64,000 bases of DNA from Nocardia anocheti (GTDB taxonomy: Bacteria > Actinomycetota > Actinomycetes > Mycobacteriales > Mycobacteriaceae): the NCBI RefSeq assembly GCF_029675105.1, contig NZ_JAQQFV010000008.1, positions 1-64,000 on the forward strand, written 5' to 3'. Of this stretch, positions 1 through 8,790 are shown in pieces. The notes beneath the pieces were generated by a model, which worked only from the letters and a program-made list of their open reading frames with translations, made no database searches and was not told where the DNA came from. Position numbers and translations under genes: made by a program. The number at the start of each line of letters is the position of its first letter. Within the stretch, counting starts at the first letter, position 1.

Positions 1-27
1 GTGGCAACGCTCACGAGGAGCGTGGGC

Positions 28-213
28 TCACCAGGAGCTCTTGTGCACGCCCGGGAGCTCGCCGCGGTGGGCCATTTCGCGCAGGCACACGCGGCACAGG
101 CCGAACTTGCGGTAGACCGCGTGGGGGCGGCCGCAACGCTGGCAGCGGGTGTAGGCGCGGACCGCGAACTTCGGCTTGGCGTTGGCCTTGTTGACCAGTG
201 CTTTCTTGGCCAT
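28..213 (-). CDS. rpsN: 30S ribosomal protein S14 type Z
   Basis: This is a 61-aa S14 protein of the zinc-binding short form, a component of the 30S head. Two CxxC pairs (RCQRCG and LCRVC) form the zinc ribbon, and the C-terminus GVHKSSW is typical. I chose the ATG at 213 because it gives the family N-terminus [10 protein letters not shown]; a longer frame to 261 would run into rplE. It is the last spc-operon gene in the window, 4 bases after rplE; rpsH would follow beyond the left edge. Confidence 0.95.
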   Translation of the reverse strand: MAKKALVNKANAKPKFAVRAYTRCQRCGRPHAVYRKFGLCRVCLREMAHRGELPGVHKSSW

Positions 214-217
214 GTGC

Positions 218-781
218 TCAGTTCTCCTTGAACGGGAAGCCGAGGTGCTTGAGCAGCGCACGGCCTTCTTCGTTGTTGGTCGCAGTGGTCACCACGGTGA
301 TGTCCATACCGCGCGGGCGGTCGATGGAATCCACGTCGATCTCGTGGAACATCGACTGCTCGCTCAGGCCGAACGTGTAGTTGCCGTTGCCGTCGAACTG
401 CTTCGGCGACAGACCGCGGAAGTCGCGGATACGCGGCAGCGCGATGGAGACCAGGCGGTCCAGGAACTCCCACATGCGGTCGCCACGGAGGGTGACCTTG
501 GCACCGATCGGCATGCCCTCACGGAGCTTGAACTGCGCGATCGACTTGGTGGCCTTGCGGACCTCCGGCTTCTGACCGGTGATCAGCTCGAGGTCCTTGA
601 TGGCACCGTTGATCAGCTTCGCGTCACGGGCGGCGTCACCGACACCCATGTTCACGACGACCTTGACGACGCCCGGGATCTGCATCACGTTGGCGTACTC
701 GAACTCGCTGTTCAGCGCGTCCTTGATCTCGGCGCGGTAGCGCGCCTTCAGCCGGGGCTGAGTCTGCTCAGAGGTGGTCAT
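218..781 (-). CDS. rplE: 50S ribosomal protein L5
   Basis: This 187-aa protein is full-length L5, which binds 5S rRNA in the central protuberance of the 50S subunit. It shows the usual N-terminal LKxRYRxEI segment and the [10 protein letters not shown] stretch, and it ends near GFPFKEN. It lies between rplX and rpsN with a one-base gap to rplX, so it is co-transcribed in the spc operon. Confidence 0.96.
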   Translation of the reverse strand: MTTSEQTQPRLKARYRAEIKDALNSEFEYANVMQIPGVVKVVVNMGVGDAARDAKLINGAIKDLELITGQKPEVRKATKSIAQFKLREGMPIGAKVTLRGDRMWEFLDRLVSIALPRIRDFRGLSPKQFDGNGNYTFGLSEQSMFHEIDVDSIDRPRGMDITVVTTATNNEEGRALLKHLGFPFKEN

Positions 782-782
782 G

Positions 783-1100
783 TCAGATGTCCTTCCCGTT
801 CTTACGGGAGATCCGAACCCGCTTGCCGGTCTCTTCGTCGGTGCGGTAGCCGACGCGGGTCGGGTTACCGTCGGAATCGACGACCATCACGTTGGAAACC
901 TGGATGGGGGCTTCCTGGGTCACGATGCCACCCGAGGACGCGCCACGCTGGTTCGCGGAGTCCGCGACGTGCTTCTTGATGCGGTTCACGCCTTCGACGA
1001 GAACCTTGCCGGTCGCCGGGTAGGCCTGGATGACCTTGCCCTTGGCGCCCTTGTCCTTGCCCGAGATGACGAGGACGGTGTCACCCTTGTGCACCTTCAT
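783..1100 (-). CDS. rplX: 50S ribosomal protein L24
   Basis: This 105-aa protein is L24, an assembly-initiator protein of the 50S subunit. The N-terminal KOW motif is visible ([19 protein letters not shown]). It is packed two bases after rplN and one base before rplE on the minus strand, in standard spc-operon order. Confidence 0.96.
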   Translation of the reverse strand: MKVHKGDTVLVISGKDKGAKGKVIQAYPATGKVLVEGVNRIKKHVADSANQRGASSGGIVTQEAPIQVSNVMVVDSDGNPTRVGYRTDEETGKRVRISRKNGKDI

Positions 1101-1102
1101 GG

Positions 1103-1471
1103 TCAGAGCACCTCCGGGGCCAGCGAAACGATCTTCATGAAGCGCTTGTCGCGCAGCTCACGGCCGACCGGGCCGAAGATGCGGGTGCCGCGAGGATCGT
1201 TGTCCGGCTTGATCAGCACGGCCGCGTTCTCGTCGAACTTGATGTAGGAACCGTCCGGACGGCGGCGCTCCTTGACGGTGCGCACGACGACAGCCTTGAC
1301 GACGTCGCCCTTCTTGACGTTCGCGCCGGGGATGGCGTCCTTGACGGTGGCGACGATGATGTCACCGATACCGGCATAGCGACGCGACGAGCCACCGAGC
1401 ACGCGGATGCAAAGGATTTCCTTCGCCCCGGTGTTGTCGGCGACGCGCAGTCGCGACTCCTGCTGAATCAC
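1103..1471 (-). CDS. rplN: 50S ribosomal protein L14
   Basis: This 122-aa protein is L14 ([18 protein letters not shown] start), which contacts 16S rRNA at the intersubunit bridge. It begins with GTG at 1471 preceded by a strong GGAGG about seven bases upstream. It is the first gene of the spc operon in this window. Its usual upstream neighbour rpsQ is 54 kb away at 55611, so rplN must have its own promoter here. Confidence 0.96.
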   Translation of the reverse strand: MIQQESRLRVADNTGAKEILCIRVLGGSSRRYAGIGDIIVATVKDAIPGANVKKGDVVKAVVVRTVKERRRPDGSYIKFDENAAVLIKPDNDPRGTRIFGPVGRELRDKRFMKIVSLAPEVL

Positions 1472-1493
1472 TTCAGCACCTCCTGGACCTGGA

Positions 1494-1522
1494 TGTATAC
1501 GTACGCCGGATTGCCGACCCGA
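1494..1522 (-). promoter_or_regulatory. possible spc-operon promoter upstream of rplN
   Basis: A TATACA hexamer on the minus strand (1494-1499) could be the -10 element for rplN, giving a short leader before the GTG at 1471. No good -35 is seen at the expected distance. The need for a promoter follows from the separation of rplN from the S10 operon. The rest of 1472-1771 shows no gene that I can support. Confidence 0.3.
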
Positions 1523-1771
1523 CGCACATGGTCAGTCACCACCGGACGCGCGCCTGCCAGCGGGAATACCGACCACTGGGGGTTCACTGCCGGATCGCGG
1601 GCGCAGAGCTCCCGCAGGCAACCGGTCTAGTGTAGGGGAAAGCCCAGGTCGTCCCAAATCGGGGGTCGGCTGCCGCGACGACCCCACCGTGTGGCCCGCG
1701 CGCCGGTAGCCTGTGCGAGCTGGATCGCAACGAGCACGGGTGCGGGTGCCGCATCGGGGAAGGACAATCCT

Positions 1772-3787
1772 GTGACAATGGATCGCCGCGCATTCCTGAT
1801 CGCCATGGGGCTGGTGCCCGTGGCGGCGACGCTGGCCTCGTGCGCCACCGACGATCCCACAGTCCGGCTCACCGGTGTGGACATGGGTGGCGGCGATCTG
1901 ACGATCCGCCCGCAGGACGACCTGTACCGCCACGTCAACGGCGCCTGGCTGCGCGACTACCAGCTGCCGCCGGACAAGGCCTCGGTCGGCGCGATCACCG
2001 ACGCCAACGACCGCACGCTCGATCAGCTGCGCGCGATCATCGAGGGCATCAGCGATCCCGAGCAGGGGTCCGAGGCCCAGCAGATCAAGGATCTCTACGA
2101 CGCGCGCCTTGACCTCGACGAGATCGAGCGTCTCGGGATCACCCCACTGGCCGGACTGTTCGAGGCCATCGACAAGGCGCCGGGCAAGCCCGAGCTGGCC
2201 AGGGTGATGGCCGAGGCGCCGATCGCCGGGCTGATCGGGATGGGCATCGGCATCGACCGCAAGAATTCCAAGGCCTATATCCCCAGCGTCAGCCAGTCCG
2301 GGCTGACGCTGGGCGAGCAGTACTACCGCAAGCCCGAGTTCGCGGCCCAGCTCGCCGGGTACCAGACCTATCTCGAGAAACTGGCCGCCGGTCTGGGCCT
2401 GGCCGACCCGGTCGGTGTCGCCCAGCGCACCGTCGACCTGGAGAAGCGTATCGCCGCCGGGCACTGGGACAGCGTGCGCCTGCGCAACACCGACGCCACC
2501 TACAACCTGATGAGCTGGCAGGAGCTGACCCAGCTCGGCCCGCAGTTCGACTGGGACCCGTGGCTGGCCGGGATGACCGACCGCCCCAAGTCGCTGTTCG
2601 ACAAGATGGTGGTGGGCCAGCCCTCCTTCATCACCGCGGCCGCGCAGTTGTGGGCCGAGGTCGACATCGCGATCTGGCGCGACTACCTCAAGGTGCAGGT
2701 GGCCGAGAACTACGCGCGCTTCCTGCCCAAGGCCATCGCCGACGCGCGCTTCGATTTCGTGGGCCGGGTGCTCAGCGGGCTGACCGAGAAGCCGGAGATG
2801 TGGCGCTCGGCGGTGGGCGTGGTCGACGACAATCTCGGCGAACCGCTGGGAAAGCTCTACGTGGACAAGCACTTCCCGCCCGCGGCCAAGGAACGCGCGC
2901 TGGCGATGGTCGCCGACCTGCGCGCCGCCTACCACGACAATTTCACCAACTCGAGCTGGATGTCGCAGCCCACCCGCGAGGCCTCGATCGCCAAGCTGGA
3001 CAAGATCGTGGCCCAGATCGGCTACCCCGACAAGTGGGTCGACTACTCCTCGGTGAAGATCACCCGCGGCAGACTCATCGAGTCGCTGCTGGCGATCAAC
3101 ACCTTCGAGTCGCGGCGCGCGTTCGCCCGGCTGGGGACCGAGGTGGACAAGTCGGAGTGGAGCATGTCGCCGCAGACGGTGAACGCCTACTACAGCCCGA
3201 CCACCAACCAGATCGTCTTCCCCGCCGCCTACCTGCAGCCGCCGTTCTTCGACAAGGACGCCCAGGACGCGGTCAACTACGGCGCGGTCGGCTCGACCAT
3301 CGGTCACGAGATCGGCCACGGCTTCGACGACCAGGGCTCCAAGTACGACGGTGACGGCAACCGCCGCGACTGGTGGACGCCCGAGGACCGGGCCGCCTTC
3401 GAGGCCAAGACCCAGCAGATCATCGAGCAGTACGACGTGCTCGTCCCGGAGGGCGCGCCCGAAGGCCAGCATGTGAACGGCGCGCTCACCGTGGGCGAGA
3501 ACCTGGCCGATCTGCGCGGTCTGCAGATCGCGCTCGCCGCCTACCGCAAGGTCGCCGAGCGCACCGGGGTCGAGCCCGACTACCAGAGCATGTTCTTCTC
3601 CTGGGCGCGCCAGTGGCGCGACAAGCAGACCGAGGAGGCGACGCTGCAGGGTCTGCAGGACACGCACTCCCCCAACGAGTTCCGCTGCAATCAGGTGGTC
3701 CGCAATATCGCCGAGTTCTACTCGACCTTCGAGGTGAAGGACGGCGACAAGCTGTTCCTGGCGCAGGACCAGCGCGTCACGTTGTAG
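1772..3787 (+). CDS. M13-family zinc metallopeptidase, lipoprotein
   Basis: This 671-aa protein is an M13 (neprilysin/PepO/Zmp1) endopeptidase, probably exported and lipid-anchored. The N-terminus DRRAFLIAMG resembles a Tat signal and is followed by a lipobox (LASC). The zinc site HEIGH lies near residue 511, with the third-ligand motif GENLADLRG about 60 residues later. The family substrate loop NAYYSPTTNQIVFPAA is also present. The GTG at 1772 sits seven bases after AAGGA; the ATG at 1778 is an alternative start. It stands alone on the plus strand between the spc operon and an iron-regulated lipoprotein gene. Its substrate cannot be told from sequence. Confidence 0.9.
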   Translation: MTMDRRAFLIAMGLVPVAATLASCATDDPTVRLTGVDMGGGDLTIRPQDDLYRHVNGAWLRDYQLPPDKASVGAITDANDRTLDQLRAIIEGISDPEQGSEAQQIKDLYDARLDLDEIERLGITPLAGLFEAIDKAPGKPELARVMAEAPIAGLIGMGIGIDRKNSKAYIPSVSQSGLTLGEQYYRKPEFAAQLAGYQTYLEKLAAGLGLADPVGVAQRTVDLEKRIAAGHWDSVRLRNTDATYNLMSWQELTQLGPQFDWDPWLAGMTDRPKSLFDKMVVGQPSFITAAAQLWAEVDIAIWRDYLKVQVAENYARFLPKAIADARFDFVGRVLSGLTEKPEMWRSAVGVVDDNLGEPLGKLYVDKHFPPAAKERALAMVADLRAAYHDNFTNSSWMSQPTREASIAKLDKIVAQIGYPDKWVDYSSVKITRGRLIESLLAINTFESRRAFARLGTEVDKSEWSMSPQTVNAYYSPTTNQIVFPAAYLQPPFFDKDAQDAVNYGAVGSTIGHEIGHGFDDQGSKYDGDGNRRDWWTPEDRAAFEAKTQQIIEQYDVLVPEGAPEGQHVNGALTVGENLADLRGLQIALAAYRKVAERTGVEPDYQSMFFSWARQWRDKQTEEATLQGLQDTHSPNEFRCNQVVRNIAEFYSTFEVKDGDKLFLAQDQRVTL

Positions 3788-3810
3788 AACTGCCCGCCAC
3801 GACCGTAGCT

Positions 3811-3829
3811 GTAGGTTAGCCTTTGCTGA
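3811..3829 (+). promoter_or_regulatory. iron box (IdeR/DmdR-type)
   Basis: This site matches TWAGGTTAGSCTWACCTWA at 15 of 19 positions; the left half TAGGTTAGC is intact. It lies about 32 bases before the ATG of the siderophore-binding lipoprotein at 3862, where a bound repressor would block transcription when iron is plentiful. Confidence 0.75.
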
Positions 3830-3861
3830 CCTACGGTACCCGGGTCTATGGAGGGTGTTCG

Positions 3862-4842
3862 ATGACCACTGTTCGGATTTCGCGCGGGTGGCGGCGCGGG
3901 GCGGTGGCGGCGCTGGCCAGCGCGCTCGTCCTCGGTTTGGCCGCCTGTGGTGCCACCGACGACGACACCGCCGGGGGCGGCGAGCCGGTGACCATCACCC
4001 ACTCCAAGGGCGAGACCACCGTCACCGGCACACCCGACAAGATCGTCGCGCTGGGCAACCAGTGGCTCGACACCACGCTCGCGCTGGGCGTGGTGCCCAT
4101 CGGCTACATCGACAATGTCGCCGCGGTCTCCAAGACCACCCCGCCGTGGGAACCGGAGAGCCTGAAGTCGGCCAAGGCGCTCAGCACCACGGGCAATGTC
4201 GCCGAGCAGGTGGCCGCGCTGGAACCGGATCTGATCCTGGTCGACCCGTTCATCGCCGATCAGAAGACCTACGACGAGCTGTCCAAGCTGGCGCCGACCT
4301 TGCCCGCGCTGACCAAGGACGCCGTCGCGCCCTGGCAGGACCAGGTCACCGCGCTGGGCAAGGTGTTGCGCAAGGAGGACGACGCGGCGGCGGTGATCAA
4401 GTCCGTCGACGACAAGATCGCCGCCATCGGCACCGCCAACCCCGGCCTGCAGGGCAAGACCTTCGCCAGCACCTGGCTGGCCAGCCCATCGCAGCTCATG
4501 GTCCTCACCGACCCGAACGACGGCTCCGCCCAGCTGTTCACCCAACTCGGCATGACCATCCCCGCCAACCTCACCGCCCAGCCCTCCAACCAGGGCCGCC
4601 TGGCGCTGTCCCCCGAACGCGTCGACGAACTCGGCGCCGACCTCCTGCTCGCCGGTTACTCCGCGGGCATGGACGAGAAATACCGCCAACTCCCCGGCTT
4701 CAGCGATCTGCCCGCTGTCAAGAAGGGCGCCGTCGTCTTCCTGACCACCCAGGAGATCAGCGCCGTCAACCAGCCCACCGCCCTCTCGGTCCCCTACATC
4801 CTCGACAAGCTCGACCCCTACTTCGCCGCCGCCGCGAAATAG
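3862..4842 (+). CDS. ferric-siderophore substrate-binding lipoprotein (FecB-like), copy 1
   Basis: This 326-aa protein is a class III periplasmic-binding-type lipoprotein for iron-siderophore capture at the cell surface. It has a signal peptide with lipobox LAAC. Its fold landmarks include LGNQWLDTTLALG, LEPDLILV and GRLALSPERVDELGADLLL. The ATG at 3862 follows GAGGG, and an iron box lies upstream. It is a clear paralogue of the lipoprotein at 31147-32139, with long identical stretches such as SVPY-type and LALSPER segments. No FecCD permease or FecE ATPase lies in the window, so it may serve a transporter encoded elsewhere or the IrtAB-like system. Confidence 0.88.
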   Translation: MTTVRISRGWRRGAVAALASALVLGLAACGATDDDTAGGGEPVTITHSKGETTVTGTPDKIVALGNQWLDTTLALGVVPIGYIDNVAAVSKTTPPWEPESLKSAKALSTTGNVAEQVAALEPDLILVDPFIADQKTYDELSKLAPTLPALTKDAVAPWQDQVTALGKVLRKEDDAAAVIKSVDDKIAAIGTANPGLQGKTFASTWLASPSQLMVLTDPNDGSAQLFTQLGMTIPANLTAQPSNQGRLALSPERVDELGADLLLAGYSAGMDEKYRQLPGFSDLPAVKKGAVVFLTTQEISAVNQPTALSVPYILDKLDPYFAAAAK

Positions 4843-4893
4843 CCCTGGTCGAGGGCACGCGTCGCCGCCTCGGGTCGCCGATCCGCGCTGAGG

Positions 4894-5298
4894 TCAGGGG
4901 GCGAGTTTGGCGAGGATCTCGCGCAGGTTCGCGCGCTCCTGGTCGTTCAGGCGTGCGAAGAATTCGTCGGCTTCGCGTGTTCTGGCCTCGGACAGGGTGG
5001 TGAGGGTCCGGCTGCCGTGGTCGGTCACCGTCACGAGGACGGCGCGGCGGTCGGTGGGGTCGGGTTCGCGGGTGACGAGACCGGCCTGCTGCAACGCGTC
5101 GATCACCTCGGTGGCCGAGCGTGGACTGATCCGCAATGCCTCGGCGATCGCCGACAAGCGCAGCCCGTCGTGCTCCCCGGCCACCCGGAGCGCGCGGGCC
5201 TGGTGCGGGGTGAGGCCCAGCGGGGCGTAGGCCGCTGACCAGCGTCGGCGCAGCGTCCTGGCGACCTGCATGAGCAGGTCGCTCTCGTTGTCGGGCAT
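4894..5298 (-). CDS. MarR-family transcriptional regulator
   Basis: This 134-aa protein is a winged-helix MarR repressor. It shows GLTPHQARALRV, the recognition region RISPRSATEVIDALQQAGL and the wing TREPDPTDRRAVLV. The ATG at 5298 gives a normal family length. It is transcribed divergently from the ABC exporter at 5379 across an 80-base gap that contains a palindrome, so it probably controls that exporter and itself. No ligand can be inferred. Confidence 0.9.
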   Translation of the reverse strand: MPDNESDLLMQVARTLRRRWSAAYAPLGLTPHQARALRVAGEHDGLRLSAIAEALRISPRSATEVIDALQQAGLVTREPDPTDRRAVLVTVTDHGSRTLTTLSEARTREADEFFARLNDQERANLREILAKLAP

Positions 5299-5334
5299 AA
5301 ACCGGCCTCTCGATGTGTTTCCACTACCAGATAG

Positions 5335-5347
5335 TGAGGTAACCTCA
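5335..5347. promoter_or_regulatory. palindrome between marR and ABC exporter, candidate operator
   Basis: TGAGGT and ACCTCA form a perfect inverted repeat around one central base. It lies in the 80-base divergent intergenic region, which fits a MarR dimer site. The assignment is by position and symmetry only. Confidence 0.5.
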
Positions 5348-5378
5348 GCATTACAGCACAACCCGGAGGGGGTTGCAC

Positions 5379-7190
5379 ATGGAAGACACTCCCCGCGGCC
5401 GCACCCGCCGCACCGATCCGGCCGACCGCGCCCAGCTGCGCGAGTCCCCGGTCTCCCTGCGCCGCGTCGCCGCGCTCTTCGCGCCGTATCGGCTCCAGCT
5501 CGCCCTGCTCACCGGCCTGATCGTGGCGGCCTCGACGATCAGCCTGGCCTCGCCGTTCCTGCTGCGCCTGGTGATCGACGACGCGCTGCCCCAGCAGGAC
5601 ATCACCCTGCTGCTGTGGGCGGTGGGCGGCATTCTCGCCGTCACCGTGCTCACCGCGGTGCTCGGCGTCGCCCAGACGCTCATCTCCACCACCGTCGGGC
5701 AGCGCGTCATGCACGCGCTGCGCACCGACGTGTTCGGGCATCTGCAACGGCAGTCGCTGGCGTTCTTCACCCGCACCCGCGGCGGTGAGGTGCAGTCGCG
5801 GCTGATCAACGATGTCGGCGGCATGCAGTCGGTGGTCACCAGCACGGCGACCTCGATCGCCAGCAATGTCACCACCGTGGTGGGTATCGCGGTGGCGATG
5901 GCGGTGCTGTCGTGGCGGCTGTCGCTGCTGTCGCTGGTGGTGCTGCCGCCCGCGATCTGGCTGACCCGTCGCGTGGCGCTGTTGCGTCGAGAGATCACCG
6001 CGCAGCGGCAACGTCGGCTGGCCGACCTGCACGGTCAGGTCGAGGAAGGGCTGTCGGTGAGCGGCGTGCTGCTGGGCAAGACCCTCGGCACCGGGCCCAT
6101 GGCCAACGAGCACTTCGCCACGACCTCCGGCGACCTGGTCGGGCTCGAGGTGCGCTCCCAGCTCGCGGGCCGCTGGCGGATGGCGACGATGAGCATTCTC
6201 TTCGCGGCCATCCCCGCCCTGATCTACCTCGCCGCGGGCTTTCCCGCCACCAGCGGCGGCATGACGATCGGCACGCTGGTGGCCTTCACCAGCCTGCAGT
6301 CCGGGCTGTTCCGGCCGCTGATGAGCCTGCTCAATGTGGGTGTCGAGATCACCAGTTCGATGGCGTTGTTCAGCCGGATCTTCGGCTACCTGGACCTGCC
6401 GGTCGAGATCGACGAACCCGCGCGACCGGTGCGCCTCGACCCACGCGAGGTGGTGGGCGAGGTGCGTTTCGAGGACGTCGGCTTCCGCTACGACCCCGAG
6501 GGTCCCGACGTGCTCGACGACATCTCGCTGGTGGTACCACCCGGGACGACGCTGGCGCTCGTCGGCGAAACCGGTTCCGGCAAGACCACTCTCGCCTCCC
6601 TGGTCGCGCGTCTGCACGACCCGACCCGGGGCCGGGTGACCATCGACGGTGTCGACGTGCGCGATCTGGAACTGGGCACCCTCGCCCGCATCGTGGGCGT
6701 GGTGTCGCAGGAGTCCTACCTGCTGCACACCAGCATCCGCGAGAATCTGCGCTACGCCGCGCCCACCGCCACCGACGCCGAGATCGAACGCGCGGCCCGC
6801 GCCGCCCGGATCCACGACCTGATCACCTCGCTCCCCCAGGGCTACGACACCGTGGTCGGCGCCCGCGGCCACCGCTTCTCCGGCGGCGAGAAACAGCGCA
6901 TCGCCCTGGCCCGCACCCTCCTGCGCGACCCCCGCGTCCTGGTCCTCGACGAGGCGACCAGCGCCCTGGACACCGAAACCGAACGCGCCGTCCAGGCCGC
7001 CATCGACGTCGTCGCCCAGGGCCGCACCGTCATCACCATCGCCCACCGCCTGAGCACCATCCGCGACGCCACCCAGATCGCCGTCCTCCACCACGGCCAC
7101 ATCGCCGAACTCGGCGACCACACCACACTGGTGGACGGCGGTGGGCGCTACTCCCGACTGCACGGCGTCACCGAAGTCGCCGCGGCATAG
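5379..7190 (+). CDS. ABC exporter, fused membrane and ATPase domains
   Basis: This 603-aa half-transporter has about six N-terminal membrane helices and a C-terminal ATPase. Walker A (GETGSGKTT) is near residue 397, the signature (SGGEKQ) near 501, and the Walker B region VLVLDEATSAL follows. The start ATG at 5379 is preceded by GGAGGG; a TTG two codons upstream is too close to that site. It most resembles multidrug or lipid exporters that act as homodimers. The divergent marR gene suggests induction by a small molecule. A link to siderophore handling is possible from location but has no direct support, since no iron box precedes it. Confidence 0.88.
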   Translation: MEDTPRGRTRRTDPADRAQLRESPVSLRRVAALFAPYRLQLALLTGLIVAASTISLASPFLLRLVIDDALPQQDITLLLWAVGGILAVTVLTAVLGVAQTLISTTVGQRVMHALRTDVFGHLQRQSLAFFTRTRGGEVQSRLINDVGGMQSVVTSTATSIASNVTTVVGIAVAMAVLSWRLSLLSLVVLPPAIWLTRRVALLRREITAQRQRRLADLHGQVEEGLSVSGVLLGKTLGTGPMANEHFATTSGDLVGLEVRSQLAGRWRMATMSILFAAIPALIYLAAGFPATSGGMTIGTLVAFTSLQSGLFRPLMSLLNVGVEITSSMALFSRIFGYLDLPVEIDEPARPVRLDPREVVGEVRFEDVGFRYDPEGPDVLDDISLVVPPGTTLALVGETGSGKTTLASLVARLHDPTRGRVTIDGVDVRDLELGTLARIVGVVSQESYLLHTSIRENLRYAAPTATDAEIERAARAARIHDLITSLPQGYDTVVGARGHRFSGGEKQRIALARTLLRDPRVLVLDEATSALDTETERAVQAAIDVVAQGRTVITIAHRLSTIRDATQIAVLHHGHIAELGDHTTLVDGGGRYSRLHGVTEVAAA

Positions 7191-7203
7191 GGAGACCGCG
7201 CGA

Positions 7204-7968
7204 TCAGCTCTGGGCTGCCTTGCGGTAGCCGCGGATGGCGAGGCCGCCGAAGATCGCCAGGCCGCCGATCGACCAGGCGATGGTTTGGAGGAGGGGGGTG
7301 GCTATGGGGCCGCCGAGGAGGAAGGCTCGCATGGTGTCGATGGCGCAGCTCATGGGTTGGTATTCGACGAGGGGCTGGAGCCAGCCGGGGTAGTTGTCGA
7401 CGGCGACGAAGCCGGAGTTGAAGAACATGCCGACCAGCACGACGATGGCGAAGATCTGGACGACCTGGCCGCCGATCTTGCTGACGCCCACCATGACCAC
7501 CAGCGGGGTGAAGCCGATGATGACGATCACCGGCACGGCCAGCACGCCCAGGATGCCGAGCAGACCGGCCTCGAAACGCAGGCCGAGCAGCACGCCGACC
7601 AGGACGACGACGATGGTCGCGGCCAGCGCGCGCAGGCATTCGGCCAGCAGCCTGCCGAGCAGGCCCGCGCTGCGGTGGATGGGCAGCACCCAGAGCCGGC
7701 GCAGCAGCCCGCTCTCGCGTTCGCCGAACAGCGACTGCCCGGTGCCCATGGCGCCATACATGGTCCCGGCGACGGCGATCATCGGGACGAAGCCGTAGAT
7801 CGGTTCGTCGCCGCCGCCCATCTCGAGGGTGCGCGAGAGCACGAGCTGGAACATCAGCAGCAGGAGCACCGGCAGCACCAGGGTGCTGGTGAGCACCTCG
7901 TGCTGACGGCTCCAGCGGCGCACCAGACGGCCCGTCTCGGCCAGACTCTGATCGATCAGCGTGGTCAC
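7204..7968 (-). CDS. ABC-2 type transporter permease (DrrB/DrrC-like), second permease
   Basis: This 254-aa protein has about six hydrophobic segments and is an ABC-2 membrane subunit. The GTG at 7968 overlaps the stop of the upstream permease by four bases (GTGA), so the two are translationally coupled. It is the last gene of the drrABC-like operon, which starts behind an iron box at 9816-9834. The pair would form the membrane channel for the ATPase at 8791-9747, probably to export the siderophore made by the adjacent synthetases. Confidence 0.85.
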   Translation of the reverse strand: MTTLIDQSLAETGRLVRRWSRQHEVLTSTLVLPVLLLLMFQLVLSRTLEMGGGDEPIYGFVPMIAVAGTMYGAMGTGQSLFGERESGLLRRLWVLPIHRSAGLLGRLLAECLRALAATIVVVLVGVLLGLRFEAGLLGILGVLAVPVIVIIGFTPLVVMVGVSKIGGQVVQIFAIVVLVGMFFNSGFVAVDNYPGWLQPLVEYQPMSCAIDTMRAFLLGGPIATPLLQTIAWSIGGLAIFGGLAIRGYRKAAQS

Positions 7969-8744
7969 CGGCGCTTCCTTTCCACCAGAACGGCCAGCAC
8001 CGCGCCGCCGATCAGCATGGCGGCGATCCAGATCGCCGACACCGTCAGTTCCGCGGGATAGCGCCCCTCGGACAGGCCGCGCAGCGCACCGGCCACCTGG
8101 GAGACCGGCTGGTTGCGCACGAACGGCTGGATCCAGCCGGGGAAACCCTCGGCGGGCACGAATCCGGTGGACACCATCACCAGCAGCAGCTGCGGCACGA
8201 ACAGCACCGTCGCGCCGAGTTCCGGATTCCCGGTGACGGTCCCGAGCGCGTCGGAGGCGATCACCAGCGCCGCGCCGAAGGCGAGCGTGAGCCCGACGAA
8301 CACCAGCGCGGGCACCAGCCCGTGGAACCGGAAACCGAACAGCGTGCCGATCACCAGCGCGCCGATCAGCGCCGACAGGGCGCGCACGAGATTGGCCGAC
8401 ATCCGCGCCAGCGGCGGCACCCACGAGCGCACCGGCAGCGCGCGCAGCCGGGTGCCCATGCCGCCGGAGACCTCGCGCGCGGCACGGTCGGCGGCGAACA
8501 TGGAGGTGAAGAACATCGACTGCACCAGGATCAGCGGCAGCAGGTACTGCGCGTAGTCGATCCCGGCGCCTTCCATCGACTTGCGCAGCGGCACATAGAA
8601 ACAGATGAAGAAGACCAGCGGCGAGGCGAACCCGAGCACCAGGTCACCCTCGCGCACGGCCGCGCGAATTCCGCGCTCGCTCAGCGCACTCCACTGTTCG
8701 ACAGGTGGAACCCGTACCGGACCGGGCGGATTCACCGTCGTCAT
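7965..8744 (-). CDS. ABC-2 type transporter permease (DrrB-like), first permease
   Basis: This 259-aa protein is an ABC-2 permease with several membrane segments (for example LVFFICFYVPL and LSALIGALVIGTLFGF). The ATG at 8744 is preceded by GGGAGG at good spacing; a GTG two codons upstream is too close. It follows the ATPase gene after 46 bases and overlaps the next permease by four bases. Role by context: membrane half of an iron-regulated exporter. Confidence 0.86.
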   Translation of the reverse strand: MTTVNPPGPVRVPPVEQWSALSERGIRAAVREGDLVLGFASPLVFFICFYVPLRKSMEGAGIDYAQYLLPLILVQSMFFTSMFAADRAAREVSGGMGTRLRALPVRSWVPPLARMSANLVRALSALIGALVIGTLFGFRFHGLVPALVFVGLTLAFGAALVIASDALGTVTGNPELGATVLFVPQLLLVMVSTGFVPAEGFPGWIQPFVRNQPVSQVAGALRGLSEGRYPAELTVSAIWIAAMLIGGAVLAVLVERKRR

Positions 8745-8790
8745 GCGCACACCTCCCGACGGACGTGGACCGCCGTTCCCCGCTGCCCGC

